This document shows, one piece after another, positions 9,441 to 17,238 of a stretch of 64,000 bases of DNA (positions are counted from its first letter, which is position 1; each line of letters starts with the position of its first letter). Source of the DNA: an uncultured Nitrospirota bacterium (GTDB taxonomy: Bacteria; Nitrospirota; Nitrospiria; Nitrospirales; UBA8639); the NCBI GenBank assembly GCA_937139405.1, contig CAKZPV010000033.1, forward strand, positions 124,001 through 188,000, read 5' to 3'. A program made the translations under genes and the position numbers. Under the pieces are notes generated by a model. That model was not told the origin of the DNA and ran no database searches. It saw nothing but the letters and a program-made list of their open reading frames with translations.

Positions 9441-11612
9441 ATGAAACGTGTTTACCTCGTCTGTCTTGGGCTTGTGTTCTTGTTCGTCATGGCCTCTGTG
9501 GCCTTAGGTAATGATCCAAGTGGTTCATTGGAGGCAGATGACTCTCCCCCCACTCAATTGGATGAAGTGCTCGTCACCGCAACTGAGTTGTCGGTACTTG
9601 CGCCACCTTCCACAAGTAGTCGGCTCGGTTTGTCTCCCGTAGAGACTCCCGCCTCCATTCATATCATTGATCATGTTGCGTTAAAAAAGAATGGGTATAA
9701 GCAGGTGTCTAAAACGATTGAGCAAGCACCTGGTGTTATTTGGGGAGCTTCGCCTGCACAGCCCTTCAGTTTTTCGATGAGAGGATTTACGGAAAATCAA
9801 ATTACGATTTTGCGAAATGGGATTTGGCTCGGACCGGGGTCGATGAGCGGTCGTCCACAAAATGGATTCAATCTTGATCGAATTGAATTACTGAAAGGAC
9901 CCGCATCTGTCTTGCATGGACAGGGGGCCATAGCAGGAACTTTAAACATGGTGACGAAGAAACCTTCTCAAAATGGCGAGACATCCTGGGAAAATTTGGT
10001 GTCGTACGGCAGGTTTAACACCATAAAGTTAGGCTCAGGCGTGGGAGGACAATTGCACGACACCCTTTGGTATCGCGCGGATATCAGCCACTCGTCGTCT
10101 GATGGATACGTGAACGATGCTGCCTCACGATCATTGAATGTCACAGGGACCCTCCTGTGGAAACCTCTTGAAGACTTTGAAGTGACTCTTGGTTTCGACT
10201 ACCTCAAGGATCGTTTGCCAAATTACTGGGGGACGCTGCTCGTGTCGAAGGCATTTGGAACGAAGCCTCTTAAGGGGGTCGTTGAAACAACGGATGGAAG
10301 AACTATTGATAAACGGACGCGATTCGAAAACTATAATGTGGCGAATGAGAAGGTGAATTCACATCAATATTTTACGCATCTGGATCTTGCCTGGACAGTG
10401 AACTCTGCCTTTTCTCTTCATAATACATTCTATTATTTTGATGCGGAACGTCATTGGCGAAATGCCGAAACGTATAGCTTTAATGCTGCAACGAGTTTGA
10501 TTGATCGTGATCGTTTTTTTGTGTCACATGATCAACAGACCGTTGGCAATCGTCTGTATGGAACATTAACAAATAGTCTAGCAAGCATGGCGAATCGGGC
10601 TTTGCTTGGTGTGGACTTCAGTTATGTGGACTTTACCAGACGAAGCCGGTTCTTTGGGAATGTGGATAGTGTTGACCCCTTCAATCCAAGCCCTGGGCGG
10701 TTCGACGATCCTTCGCAGACGTTTTTGAATCCGACTAAGATCACAACGGTAGCTGTGTTTGTGGAAGATTCATTGGAAGTCACCTCTCGCGCACGTCTTG
10801 TCGCTGCCCTTCGCCAAGATTTTATTCATCTCGATCGGGACAGTTTTAATTTAGATGGGAGTTTTAATTCTACGAATGCTTTTGAGCGATCTTTTCGACC
10901 CTTGAGCTGGCGACTGGGGTTTGTCTATGAATTCGATCAGGCCTTGGTGGGTTACGTTCAGTGGACATCGGGTGCCGATCCTGTGGGGTCTAATATTTTC
11001 TTAGTCAATGGGAATCAGGACTTTGATTTGACGAAAGTGCAGCAATGGGAAGTTGGGATGAAATCTCGATTTTTTGATAATCGAGCAGAGGTCACCTTGG
11101 CCTTGTACCATATTGAGAGAAAAGACATTCTGGTTGCGACGGGCAGTGGAGGTCAGGTTGATAATGTTGGAAAACAACAGTCCAGCGGGCTTGAATTAGA
11201 AGCAGCATTTCAACCGACATCTCATTGGAGTCTAGGAGGGAATACGGCCTATACCTATGCCGAATTTGAATCATTTGGCGCCAATACAGGGAATCGGCCT
11301 GCCAATGTTCCCAGGTGGGTGATGAATGCTTGGACAAATTATCAGAATATATTTGGGTTGCCTTTTGATGTAGGGGCAAGGTTTCGGTATGTCAGTGCTC
11401 GATTTAATAATAATGCCAATACCGTCACTCTCAAAAGTTATGAGATCGTGGACCTCCATTTGGGCTACCGGAAAGGGCCAGTACGAGTGCTCGTACGGGT
11501 GAGTAATCTCTTTGATACGGTCTATGCCTATTGGGGAGATACGTTTTATCCTGATCAGGTCTTGCTGGGATCGCCACGGACCTATGAATTTAACGTCCAA
11601 ATCGATTTCTAA
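9441..11612 (+). CDS. TonB-dependent receptor of siderophore type under B12 riboswitch control
   Basis: 723-residue outer-membrane receptor. It has a signal peptide (1-23), a TonB box DEVLVTAT (41-48), a plug with ETPASIHIID, SFSMRGFTENQITILRNGIW and RIELLKGPASVLHGQGAIAG, and a barrel ending in a terminal phenylalanine (FNVQIDF). The plug wording (PxSxxVI near the start, LKGPASxLxGxGxxxGxxNxVTKxP) is that of ferric-siderophore receptors of the FhuA/FpvA class, not BtuB. Yet a cobalamin riboswitch controls it directly and a PepSY protein follows after five bases. Likely ligands are a corrinoid or a cobalt-chelate; a plain ferric siderophore would be odd under this control. Confidence 0.85.
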   Translation: MKRVYLVCLGLVFLFVMASVALGNDPSGSLEADDSPPTQLDEVLVTATELSVLAPPSTSSRLGLSPVETPASIHIIDHVALKKNGYKQVSKTIEQAPGVIWGASPAQPFSFSMRGFTENQITILRNGIWLGPGSMSGRPQNGFNLDRIELLKGPASVLHGQGAIAGTLNMVTKKPSQNGETSWENLVSYGRFNTIKLGSGVGGQLHDTLWYRADISHSSSDGYVNDAASRSLNVTGTLLWKPLEDFEVTLGFDYLKDRLPNYWGTLLVSKAFGTKPLKGVVETTDGRTIDKRTRFENYNVANEKVNSHQYFTHLDLAWTVNSAFSLHNTFYYFDAERHWRNAETYSFNAATSLIDRDRFFVSHDQQTVGNRLYGTLTNSLASMANRALLGVDFSYVDFTRRSRFFGNVDSVDPFNPSPGRFDDPSQTFLNPTKITTVAVFVEDSLEVTSRARLVAALRQDFIHLDRDSFNLDGSFNSTNAFERSFRPLSWRLGFVYEFDQALVGYVQWTSGADPVGSNIFLVNGNQDFDLTKVQQWEVGMKSRFFDNRAEVTLALYHIERKDILVATGSGGQVDNVGKQQSSGLELEAAFQPTSHWSLGGNTAYTYAEFESFGANTGNRPANVPRWVMNAWTNYQNIFGLPFDVGARFRYVSARFNNNANTVTLKSYEIVDLHLGYRKGPVRVLVRVSNLFDTVYAYWGDTFYPDQVLLGSPRTYEFNVQIDF

Positions 11613-11617
11613 ACAAG

Positions 11618-13063
11618 ATGGGTCTTTCGGCGATGCGCTTTCTTATTCCGGTTCATCGATGGTTGGGAGCTCTGCTTTGCCTGTTCTTTGCCATGTGGTT
11701 TCTGAGTGGCGCGGTCCTGATCTATCACCCGTTTCCATCGTTATCTGAATCAGAACGTCTTGCACATAGCGCTAGCATTGATCTTTCACGAATTGTCATC
11801 TCACCTTTAAGAGCTATTGAATCCTCAGGAATAGAACTTCCAGCACGCTTGCGGGTCATCGATGTGGATGGGGAACCGGCTTATATTGTTCATTCCCATA
11901 AGGATTCATTGAAGGTGATCGGAGTCGAAACAGGAAAAGAGCTGCCTCCTGTGACTCTTGAAGGGGCGAGGCGCATTGCCTCACAATTTTTTGAGCAAGC
12001 TCCTGCAGAGATTATTGGACCTCTAGATTACGATCAATGGATTGTCCATCAACGGTTTGATGCGTATCGACCGTTCTATCGGATTCATTTTGATGACTTA
12101 CAGCACACGGTTCTTTATGTATCAACGAGGACGGGCGAAGTGTCGCAACAAACACGACGCTCTGAACGTGCTTGGAATTATATTGGAGCGGTGGCTCATT
12201 GGATCTATCCCATGATCTTGCGTCAGCATTGGGTGCTGTGGGATCAAGTGGTCTGGCTTCTTTCATTCCTTGGCGTTGTCACGACAGGTGTAGGGTTATG
12301 CATAGGTGTGGTTCGCTTTCGTCAAGCCAGGCGGAGCATGCGAGAACGTGCCTTGAGTCCTTTTTCAGGTTGGTTACGATGGCACCATCTTTTAGGCCTC
12401 GTTTTTGGAATCATTGTATTCACTTGGATGTTGAGTGGTTGGTTATCAATGGATCATGGCCGGTTGTTTTCAATGTCTAGTCCTACCGCAAGACAAATAC
12501 AGAATTTTCAGGGCGTCTCACTTAGCCAAGTGGCCAAATCGATAAAGCCCGCAGCTTTAGAAACATTAGGAGAGATTAAAGAACTAGAATTCCTAGCTGT
12601 TGGCAGGCGTCCCTTAGTGCTCGCCAAAGGATCAGAGACTCAACTGTATACTCCCGTAGAGTCGTATGGTTTTTCTTCATTCATTTTGACCAAAGAGGAA
12701 GTGGTTGATGCCGTAAAGCAGGTCTGGTTCGGGTTTGAAATACTGCAGATTGAAGAAATTAAACCTGATGATTCATATGGGCATTTACGAGAAGGACCTT
12801 TCCCGAAACAGACATTGAGAGTCGGGCTGGATGATCCTAACCAAACATGGGTTCATGTTGATATGCAGACAGGTACGATTGTGTCAGTGATGGATCACAG
12901 TCGTCGAATCTATCGTTGGTTGTTCAATGGCTTACACAGTTTAGATTTTCCTGGGTTGATTGAAAGGCGACCTCTTTGGGATGTGGTAATGTTCACGCTG
13001 CTCACCTTAGGCTTTCTATTTAGTCTGACAGGAGTAGTCGTAGGATGGAAAAAAGTGCTGTAG
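11618..13063 (+). CDS. PepSY-domain transmembrane protein (putative reductase partner of the receptor)
   Basis: 481-residue inner-membrane protein of the PepSY-associated TM family. Hydrophobic helices are visible at about 10-33 (following HRWLGALL), 200-230, 253-274 (following WHHLLGLV) and the C-terminus (about 455-478). Two PepSY-like soluble stretches, including YDQWIVHQRFD and DDPNQTWVHVDMQTG, lie between them. Family members next to siderophore receptors (for example FoxB-like proteins) are thought to reduce the imported metal at the inner membrane. Paired here with a B12-regulated receptor, it may reduce a cobalt or corrinoid cargo; that is inference. The start ATG 11618 follows the receptor stop by five bases. 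Confidence 0.8.
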   Translation: MGLSAMRFLIPVHRWLGALLCLFFAMWFLSGAVLIYHPFPSLSESERLAHSASIDLSRIVISPLRAIESSGIELPARLRVIDVDGEPAYIVHSHKDSLKVIGVETGKELPPVTLEGARRIASQFFEQAPAEIIGPLDYDQWIVHQRFDAYRPFYRIHFDDLQHTVLYVSTRTGEVSQQTRRSERAWNYIGAVAHWIYPMILRQHWVLWDQVVWLLSFLGVVTTGVGLCIGVVRFRQARRSMRERALSPFSGWLRWHHLLGLVFGIIVFTWMLSGWLSMDHGRLFSMSSPTARQIQNFQGVSLSQVAKSIKPAALETLGEIKELEFLAVGRRPLVLAKGSETQLYTPVESYGFSSFILTKEEVVDAVKQVWFGFEILQIEEIKPDDSYGHLREGPFPKQTLRVGLDDPNQTWVHVDMQTGTIVSVMDHSRRIYRWLFNGLHSLDFPGLIERRPLWDVVMFTLLTLGFLFSLTGVVVGWKKVL

Positions 13064-13193
13064 GTTTGGAGGTTTTCGTAGGGGCCTAACTGTGTTTCGA
13101 GTAGGAAATTCCTGCACACGATTTTAAGTGGGGATAGGAAAAAAACTTGGAATACTTTTGGCACGACCTGAAAAGGGAGAGGCCGAGGGTTCC

Positions 13194-13223
13194 TTGACAA
13201 GATGTAAGATACCCTTCTAGAGT
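13194..13223 (+). promoter_or_regulatory. Sigma-70-type promoter for the riboswitch 3 operon
   Basis: TTGACA (13194-13199), an 18-base spacer and TAGAGT (13218-13223). The -35 is perfect and the -10 matches four of six bases. The predicted start site, near 13230, falls just before the riboswitch 3 aptamer. Confidence 0.5.
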
Positions 13224-13234
13224 CGTTCGAAACA

Positions 13235-13510
13235 TATAAGGAATGAATGGTGGGAAGTAGGTGTAAATCCTGCACGGTCCCGCCGCTGTAACTGGAGACG
13301 AACCTCGCATTGGCCACTTTCCGTAGAAGTAAGGTGTAAAAAATAAGTAGTAAGGAGGTAATTTTTTATGCTCCTCACTTCTAAGAATTTACTCCTTATT
13401 GATGCTCGGATGGGAAGGCGCGAGTAGTAGGTCAGCACTATTATTAGCTGAACTTCAGAAGTCAGAATACCCCATTTATTTTTAAGCCAACATTCCCTCG
13501 TGGCAGGGGA
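13235..13510 (+). promoter_or_regulatory. Cobalamin riboswitch 3 (cobO operon leader), enlarged
   Basis: Aptamer blocks: GGTGGGAAGTAGGTGTAAAT (13248-13267), CCTGCACGGTCCCGCCGCTG, TGGCCACTT (13311-13319), ATGGGAAGGCGCGAG (about 13410-13424) and a B12 box variant AAGTCAGAATACC (13459-13471). A post-box hairpin (13493-13510) has loop CGTGGC; GTGGC (13500-13504) is complementary to GCCAC (13313-13317), the expected L5-L13 kissing pair. Between the GGCCAC element and GGGAAGGC sits an extra long palindrome (13331-13397), so the aptamer is much longer than its two neighbours. Confidence 0.93.
13331..13397 (+). repeat. Palindromic element inserted inside riboswitch 3
   Basis: Two 27-base arms (13331-13357 and 13371-13397) pair at 20 of 27 positions around a 13-base loop. 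The inner arm ends are TAAGGAG and CTCCTCA, the style of the other intergenic palindromes in this window. It lies in a peripheral loop of the aptamer and would form a coaxial extension that leaves the core blocks intact. Confidence 0.7.
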
Positions 13511-13537
13511 AGTGGTGAGGATGAAGAACTGGGTGCA

Positions 13538-13573
13538 ATCCTCAAGGTTACGCAAGCCTTGGGGATTTTTTTT
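13538..13573 (+). terminator. Intrinsic terminator, likely expression platform of riboswitch 3
   Basis: ATCCTCAAGGTT (13538-13549) pairs with AAGCCTTGGGGAT read backwards (13555-13566): 12 pairs including two G-U, loop ACGCA, then eight T (13566-13573). It lies between the aptamer and the cobO start, so B12 binding probably causes premature termination. Confidence 0.85.
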
Positions 13574-13611
13574 GAGAAAAATTCTTGAAGGTCATAAAAA
13601 AGGAACTAGTC

Positions 13612-14208
13612 ATGTCGAATTCGGATCATCAAGCTCGCATGGAACGTTTGAAATCTTCAGTGGATCGGCGAATTGCTGCGGCCCAAGATGAAAAAGGTTT
13701 GTTAGTGGTGCATACGGGCGCTGGGAAGGGGAAAACTACGGCAGCATTGGGGATGGCCATCCGATGTCTTGGGCATGGGATGAACGTGGCTGTCGTGCAG
13801 TTTATTAAAGGTGCGATTGATACCGCGGAAGAACGAATTCTTAAAGGCTTTGGTGATCAGGTGGTGTTTCTTCGTATGGGGGAAGGCTATACCTGGGAAA
13901 CACAAGATCGAGAACGCGATAAGGCTGTAGCTCAAGAAGCCTGGGCAGAAGTGGAAAAATTTCTTCAGGATCCAAGATTTAGCATGGTGGTGTTGGATGA
14001 ATTAAATATTGCCATCCATCATGAGTATGTCTCTCTCGAACAGGTCTTGACCGCTGTGGAACAGCGGCCTCCTATGTTGCATGTCGTGATTACTGGGCGA
14101 GGCGCAAAGCCAGAGTTGATTGACGCGGCTGACTTGGTTTCGGAAATGAAGATGATCAAGCATCCCTTTCGAAATGGGATTAAGGCTCAAAAGGGAGTTG
14201 AGTTTTGA
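13612..14208 (+). CDS. cobO: Cob(I)yrinic acid a,c-diamide adenosyltransferase, CobA/BtuR type
   Basis: 198-residue cytoplasmic enzyme that transfers the adenosyl group of ATP to Co(I) corrinoids. The P-loop variant HTGAGKGKTTAALG lies near residue 36, followed by VAVVQFIKG, MGEGYTW and VVLDELNIA, all standard for the CobA/CobO/BtuR family. ATG 13612 was chosen because AAGGA sits seven bases before it; an earlier ATG at 13585 lacks such a site and would add a nine-residue extension. It is the first gene after riboswitch 3 and its terminator, and its stop overlaps the bluB TTG start. A second, unrelated adenosyltransferase follows two genes later. Confidence 0.93.
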   Translation: MSNSDHQARMERLKSSVDRRIAAAQDEKGLLVVHTGAGKGKTTAALGMAIRCLGHGMNVAVVQFIKGAIDTAEERILKGFGDQVVFLRMGEGYTWETQDRERDKAVAQEAWAEVEKFLQDPRFSMVVLDELNIAIHHEYVSLEQVLTAVEQRPPMLHVVITGRGAKPELIDAADLVSEMKMIKHPFRNGIKAQKGVEF

Positions 14209-14942
14209 CGGCACACAAGGAAACGGTCAGAGGAGCATTTTCTAGTGACGAGCGTGATGCTGTGTATCGAGCCATTTTTGAACGACGAGACGTTCGCAAA
14301 GATTTTATTCCTGATGCCATTCCAGAAGACACACTACGTCGAATGTTGATGGCTGCACATCATGCTGGATCGGTTGGCTATATGCAGCCGTGGGATTTCT
14401 TGGTCATTCAGGAGGCCGCAACGAAGCAAGCAATAAAAAATATTTTCGTCGACGCAAATAATGCTGCGGCCCTACGGTATGAAGGAGAGAAGGCTGATCT
14501 GTATCGAAGCTTGAAACTTGAAGGCATCGAAGAAGCTCCCATGAATATTTGTGTGACGTGTACTCGCAAGCGAGGCGGTCCTTCTGTCTTAGGCCGTGCA
14601 ACGGTCCCAGAAACCGATTTGTACAGTACGTGTTGCGCCATCCAAAATCTCTGGCTTGCTGCTCGAGCGGAAGGTGTTGGTGTGGGTTGGGTGTCCATTC
14701 TGGATTATGAGGCGTTAAAAAACGTTTTAGGGATTCCTTCACCTGTATGGATTGTGGCCTATTTGTGTATAGGCTATGTCAGAGCGTTTGGTGATCAACC
14801 GGATCTTGAAAAAGCTGGCTGGCGCAAACGATTGCCGCTTGAACAACTTGTGCATTATGGACAATGGGGAAATTGTGTGAAAGCTGATACGGCTCATGAA
14901 GCAGAAGGGAATCTCATAGTCAACCGAAATGGGCAACATTAA
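14205..14942 (+). CDS. bluB: 5,6-dimethylbenzimidazole synthase
   Basis: 245-residue flavoenzyme that destroys reduced FMN with O2 to make dimethylbenzimidazole, the lower ligand of B12. It has the nitroreductase-like fold signature with the BluB passages RRDVRKDF, HHAGSVGYMQPWDFLVI and GVGWVSILDYEALKNVLGIP. The start is a TTG at 14205 whose bases overlap the cobO TGA; GGGAG lies about eight bases upstream and no ATG or GTG lies close in frame. The enzyme needs molecular oxygen, so the organism meets O2 at least at times. The product feeds CobT, encoded three genes downstream. Confidence 0.93.
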   Translation: MTAHKETVRGAFSSDERDAVYRAIFERRDVRKDFIPDAIPEDTLRRMLMAAHHAGSVGYMQPWDFLVIQEAATKQAIKNIFVDANNAAALRYEGEKADLYRSLKLEGIEEAPMNICVTCTRKRGGPSVLGRATVPETDLYSTCCAIQNLWLAARAEGVGVGWVSILDYEALKNVLGIPSPVWIVAYLCIGYVRAFGDQPDLEKAGWRKRLPLEQLVHYGQWGNCVKADTAHEAEGNLIVNRNGQH

Positions 14943-14955
14943 GGAGACTCACGCT

Positions 14956-15555
14956 ATGCGCATTTCAAAAGTCTACACACGCACAGGGGATGCTGGGAAA
15001 ACTCGATTAGCTGGAGGGCAAGAGGTCTGGAAGGATTCGGTTCGTGTGGAAGCCTATGGAACCGTAGACGAATTGAATTCCATGCTTGGTTTGGCCCGCG
15101 TATCGAATGAACAGTCTGGAACAAATACGGATGCATCTCATTTTATGGAAAAGACTCTGAAGTGGACACAAAATAAGTTATTTGATTTGGGCGGTATTCT
15201 AGCAACAGCTCCTGGGGAGTCATTCCCGAATATGCCCACCGTGACTGCTTCGGATGTAACCCATGTAGAAGATCTTATTGATGAATGTCAAAAGGACCTC
15301 GCACCATTGAAGGAATTTATTTTGCCAGGTGGTGGACAGATTGCCTCCCTGTTGCATGTGGCACGAACAATCTGCCGTCGTGCTGAGCGGCTCTGTGTCA
15401 CGTTGGCCAAGGAAGAATCGGTTGAGAGGGAACTGGTCACCTTTCTGAATCGATTGAGCGATGCGTTGTTTGTCTTTGCCCGTTGGGTAGCAAAACAACA
15501 TGGAGAGCCGGAATTATTATGGGAACGAGAACCGGAACAACCTGCTAAGTCTTAA
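14956..15555 (+). CDS. pduO: Cob(I)alamin adenosyltransferase, PduO type
   Basis: 199 residues. The N-terminal YTRTGDAGKTRLAGGQ and later VEAYGTVDELNSMLGLAR, FILPGGG and ARTICRRAER are the defining motifs of PduO/MMAB adenosyltransferases, where the TGD-GxT loop and RxxxRRAER helix bind ATP at a subunit interface. ATG 14956 is preceded by AAGGAG (14941-14946); an upstream in-frame ATG (14929) inside bluB is less likely. It makes adenosylcobalamin from Co(I)balamin, duplicating the chemistry of cobO by an unrelated fold. In the same transcript as bluB and cobU. Confidence 0.93.
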   Translation: MRISKVYTRTGDAGKTRLAGGQEVWKDSVRVEAYGTVDELNSMLGLARVSNEQSGTNTDASHFMEKTLKWTQNKLFDLGGILATAPGESFPNMPTVTASDVTHVEDLIDECQKDLAPLKEFILPGGGQIASLLHVARTICRRAERLCVTLAKEESVERELVTFLNRLSDALFVFARWVAKQHGEPELLWEREPEQPAKS

Positions 15556-15566
15556 GAATTTTTGCT

Positions 15567-16142
15567 ATGCCATCTGTTCGTCAAACGGGTTTTCGACCTC
15601 ACAAGAAACAAAAAAAAAACATATCAGAGTCACGACTGATCTTTGTTCTTGGTGGTGCGCGATCGGGGAAAAGCTCCTTTGCGTTACAACAGGGAAGAGG
15701 CAAAAATCCTCGGGCGTTTCTTGCCACATCTGAGCCGTTCGATTCCGAAATGACCATTCGTATTCAGAAGCACAAACGGTCACGAGGGCAAGGGTGGAAA
15801 ACATTCGAAGTTCCCATTCAGCTAACTGAATGGTTTGAATCAGATGGCGAGAGCTATTCCAGCGTCGTAGTGGATTGTTTGACGCTATGGCTGAATAATC
15901 TTCTTCGAGACAAGGTGCAAGTACGTCACGTTCCGTCTCGCATCCGAAAGCTGTTGAAAGCCATAAGAGCTTGCCCGGCTCAGGTTGTGATGGTGAGCAA
16001 TGAACTTGGATTGGGGATTGTTCCAGGAGATGCCGTGAGTCGCGAATTTCGTGATGTCGCTGGACGGATCAATCAGCTCATTGCCGCGGAGGCAGACGAA
16101 GTCTATTTTTTAGTGAGTGGCATACCACTCCGCATGAAGTAA
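15567..16142 (+). CDS. cobU: Adenosylcobinamide kinase / GTP:adenosylcobinamide-phosphate guanylyltransferase
   Basis: 191-residue bifunctional enzyme that phosphorylates adenosylcobinamide and then attaches GMP. The P-loop is FVLGGARSGKSSFAL (residues about 26-40); VVVDCLTLWLNNLL and VSNELGLGIVPGDAVSREFR are conserved CobU/CobP blocks. The first 22 residues are a basic leader (RPHKKQKKN) not typical of the family, so a shorter start is possible, but no better start codon with a ribosome site is evident. It lies four bases before cobT. Confidence 0.93.
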   Translation: MPSVRQTGFRPHKKQKKNISESRLIFVLGGARSGKSSFALQQGRGKNPRAFLATSEPFDSEMTIRIQKHKRSRGQGWKTFEVPIQLTEWFESDGESYSSVVVDCLTLWLNNLLRDKVQVRHVPSRIRKLLKAIRACPAQVVMVSNELGLGIVPGDAVSREFRDVAGRINQLIAAEADEVYFLVSGIPLRMK

Positions 16143-16146
16143 TAGT

Positions 16147-17238
16147 ATGCCGAAAAAATATTCTCCATTGATGCAGAGCACGATAGCAGCCGTTCAGCCT
16201 ATGAGCCGAGATTTCCATGCTCGTGCTCTATTGGCGTTGGATCATCTCACCAAGCCGGTTGGGAGTTTAGGACGGTTAGAGGAATTGGCTGCGAAATATG
16301 TGGCCATATCGCAGGAGCTTCCGCCTGTCATGCCTCAACCGGTCATTTTGACATTAGCGGCAGATCATGGTGTCGCTCGTGAGGGTGTCAGTGCCTATCC
16401 TTCCTCCGTCACGGCGCAAATGGTCTTGAACTTTTTAAATGGTGGAGCGGCCATTAATGTCTTAGCGAGACAGGTTGACGCTAAAATACGAGTTGTTGAT
16501 ATGGGCGTTGAAACTAATCTTGGCACCCATTCGTGTTTGCTTGTTCACAAAATTGGGAATGGGACCAACAATTTTGCCGATGGCCCTGCTATGTCCCGAG
16601 AACAGGCTATGCAAAGTATTGAGGTTGGCATAGGTCTAGCTCAAGATGCCTATGCCGATGGTTTGCGAGTGATTGGCCTTGGAGAGATGGGTATCGGTAA
16701 TACGACAGCCAGCAGCGCCATTGCAGCGGTCATGATGGGACAACCGGTTGCTGGGGTGACAGGAAAAGGCACTGGTGTTGATGGCGAGCGGCTTGCGAAG
16801 AAGATTCAGGTGGTTGAGAAGAGCATTCAATTGAATCAACCTGACGCCAATGATCCTGTGGATGTTCTTGCCAAAGTTGGTGGATTTGAAATTGGTGGAT
16901 TGGTTGGGCTGATAGTGGGTGGCGCCGCTTGCCGCATTCCCGTCGTCTTGGATGGATTCATTTCCGGTGCAGCCATGCTTTTAGCTAAGACATTGGTTCC
17001 TGCTTGCCAAGACTATGTTATTCCTTCTCACTGTTCTGCAGAAAGTGGCCATCGCAGGATATTAGAATATCTGGGCTTGCATCCGTTGCTTGATTTAGAT
17101 CTTCGTCTTGGGGAAGGGACGGGAGCCTGTCTGGCTATTGGGCTTGTGCAAGCAAGTCTTGCCTGCTTGAGAGACATGGCCACATTTGACAGTGCCGGTG
17201 TCGACGGAGCCGAAACAGCGGTGCCGGGGCCTGTATGA
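16147..17238 (+). CDS. cobT: Nicotinate-nucleotide--dimethylbenzimidazole phosphoribosyltransferase
   Basis: 363-residue cytoplasmic enzyme that makes alpha-ribazole phosphate from nicotinate mononucleotide and dimethylbenzimidazole. Seen: LTKPVGSLGRLE near the start, TLAADHGVAREGVSAYPSSV, GLGEMGIGNTTASSA and the C-terminal RLGEGTGACLA, whose glutamate is the catalytic base in this family. Full length. The preceding bluB gene supplies its base. It overlaps cobS by four bases (ATGA). This is the NaMN transferase and not the aerobic cobaltochelatase subunit that shares the name cobT. Confidence 0.95.
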   Translation: MPKKYSPLMQSTIAAVQPMSRDFHARALLALDHLTKPVGSLGRLEELAAKYVAISQELPPVMPQPVILTLAADHGVAREGVSAYPSSVTAQMVLNFLNGGAAINVLARQVDAKIRVVDMGVETNLGTHSCLLVHKIGNGTNNFADGPAMSREQAMQSIEVGIGLAQDAYADGLRVIGLGEMGIGNTTASSAIAAVMMGQPVAGVTGKGTGVDGERLAKKIQVVEKSIQLNQPDANDPVDVLAKVGGFEIGGLVGLIVGGAACRIPVVLDGFISGAAMLLAKTLVPACQDYVIPSHCSAESGHRRILEYLGLHPLLDLDLRLGEGTGACLAIGLVQASLACLRDMATFDSAGVDGAETAVPGPV

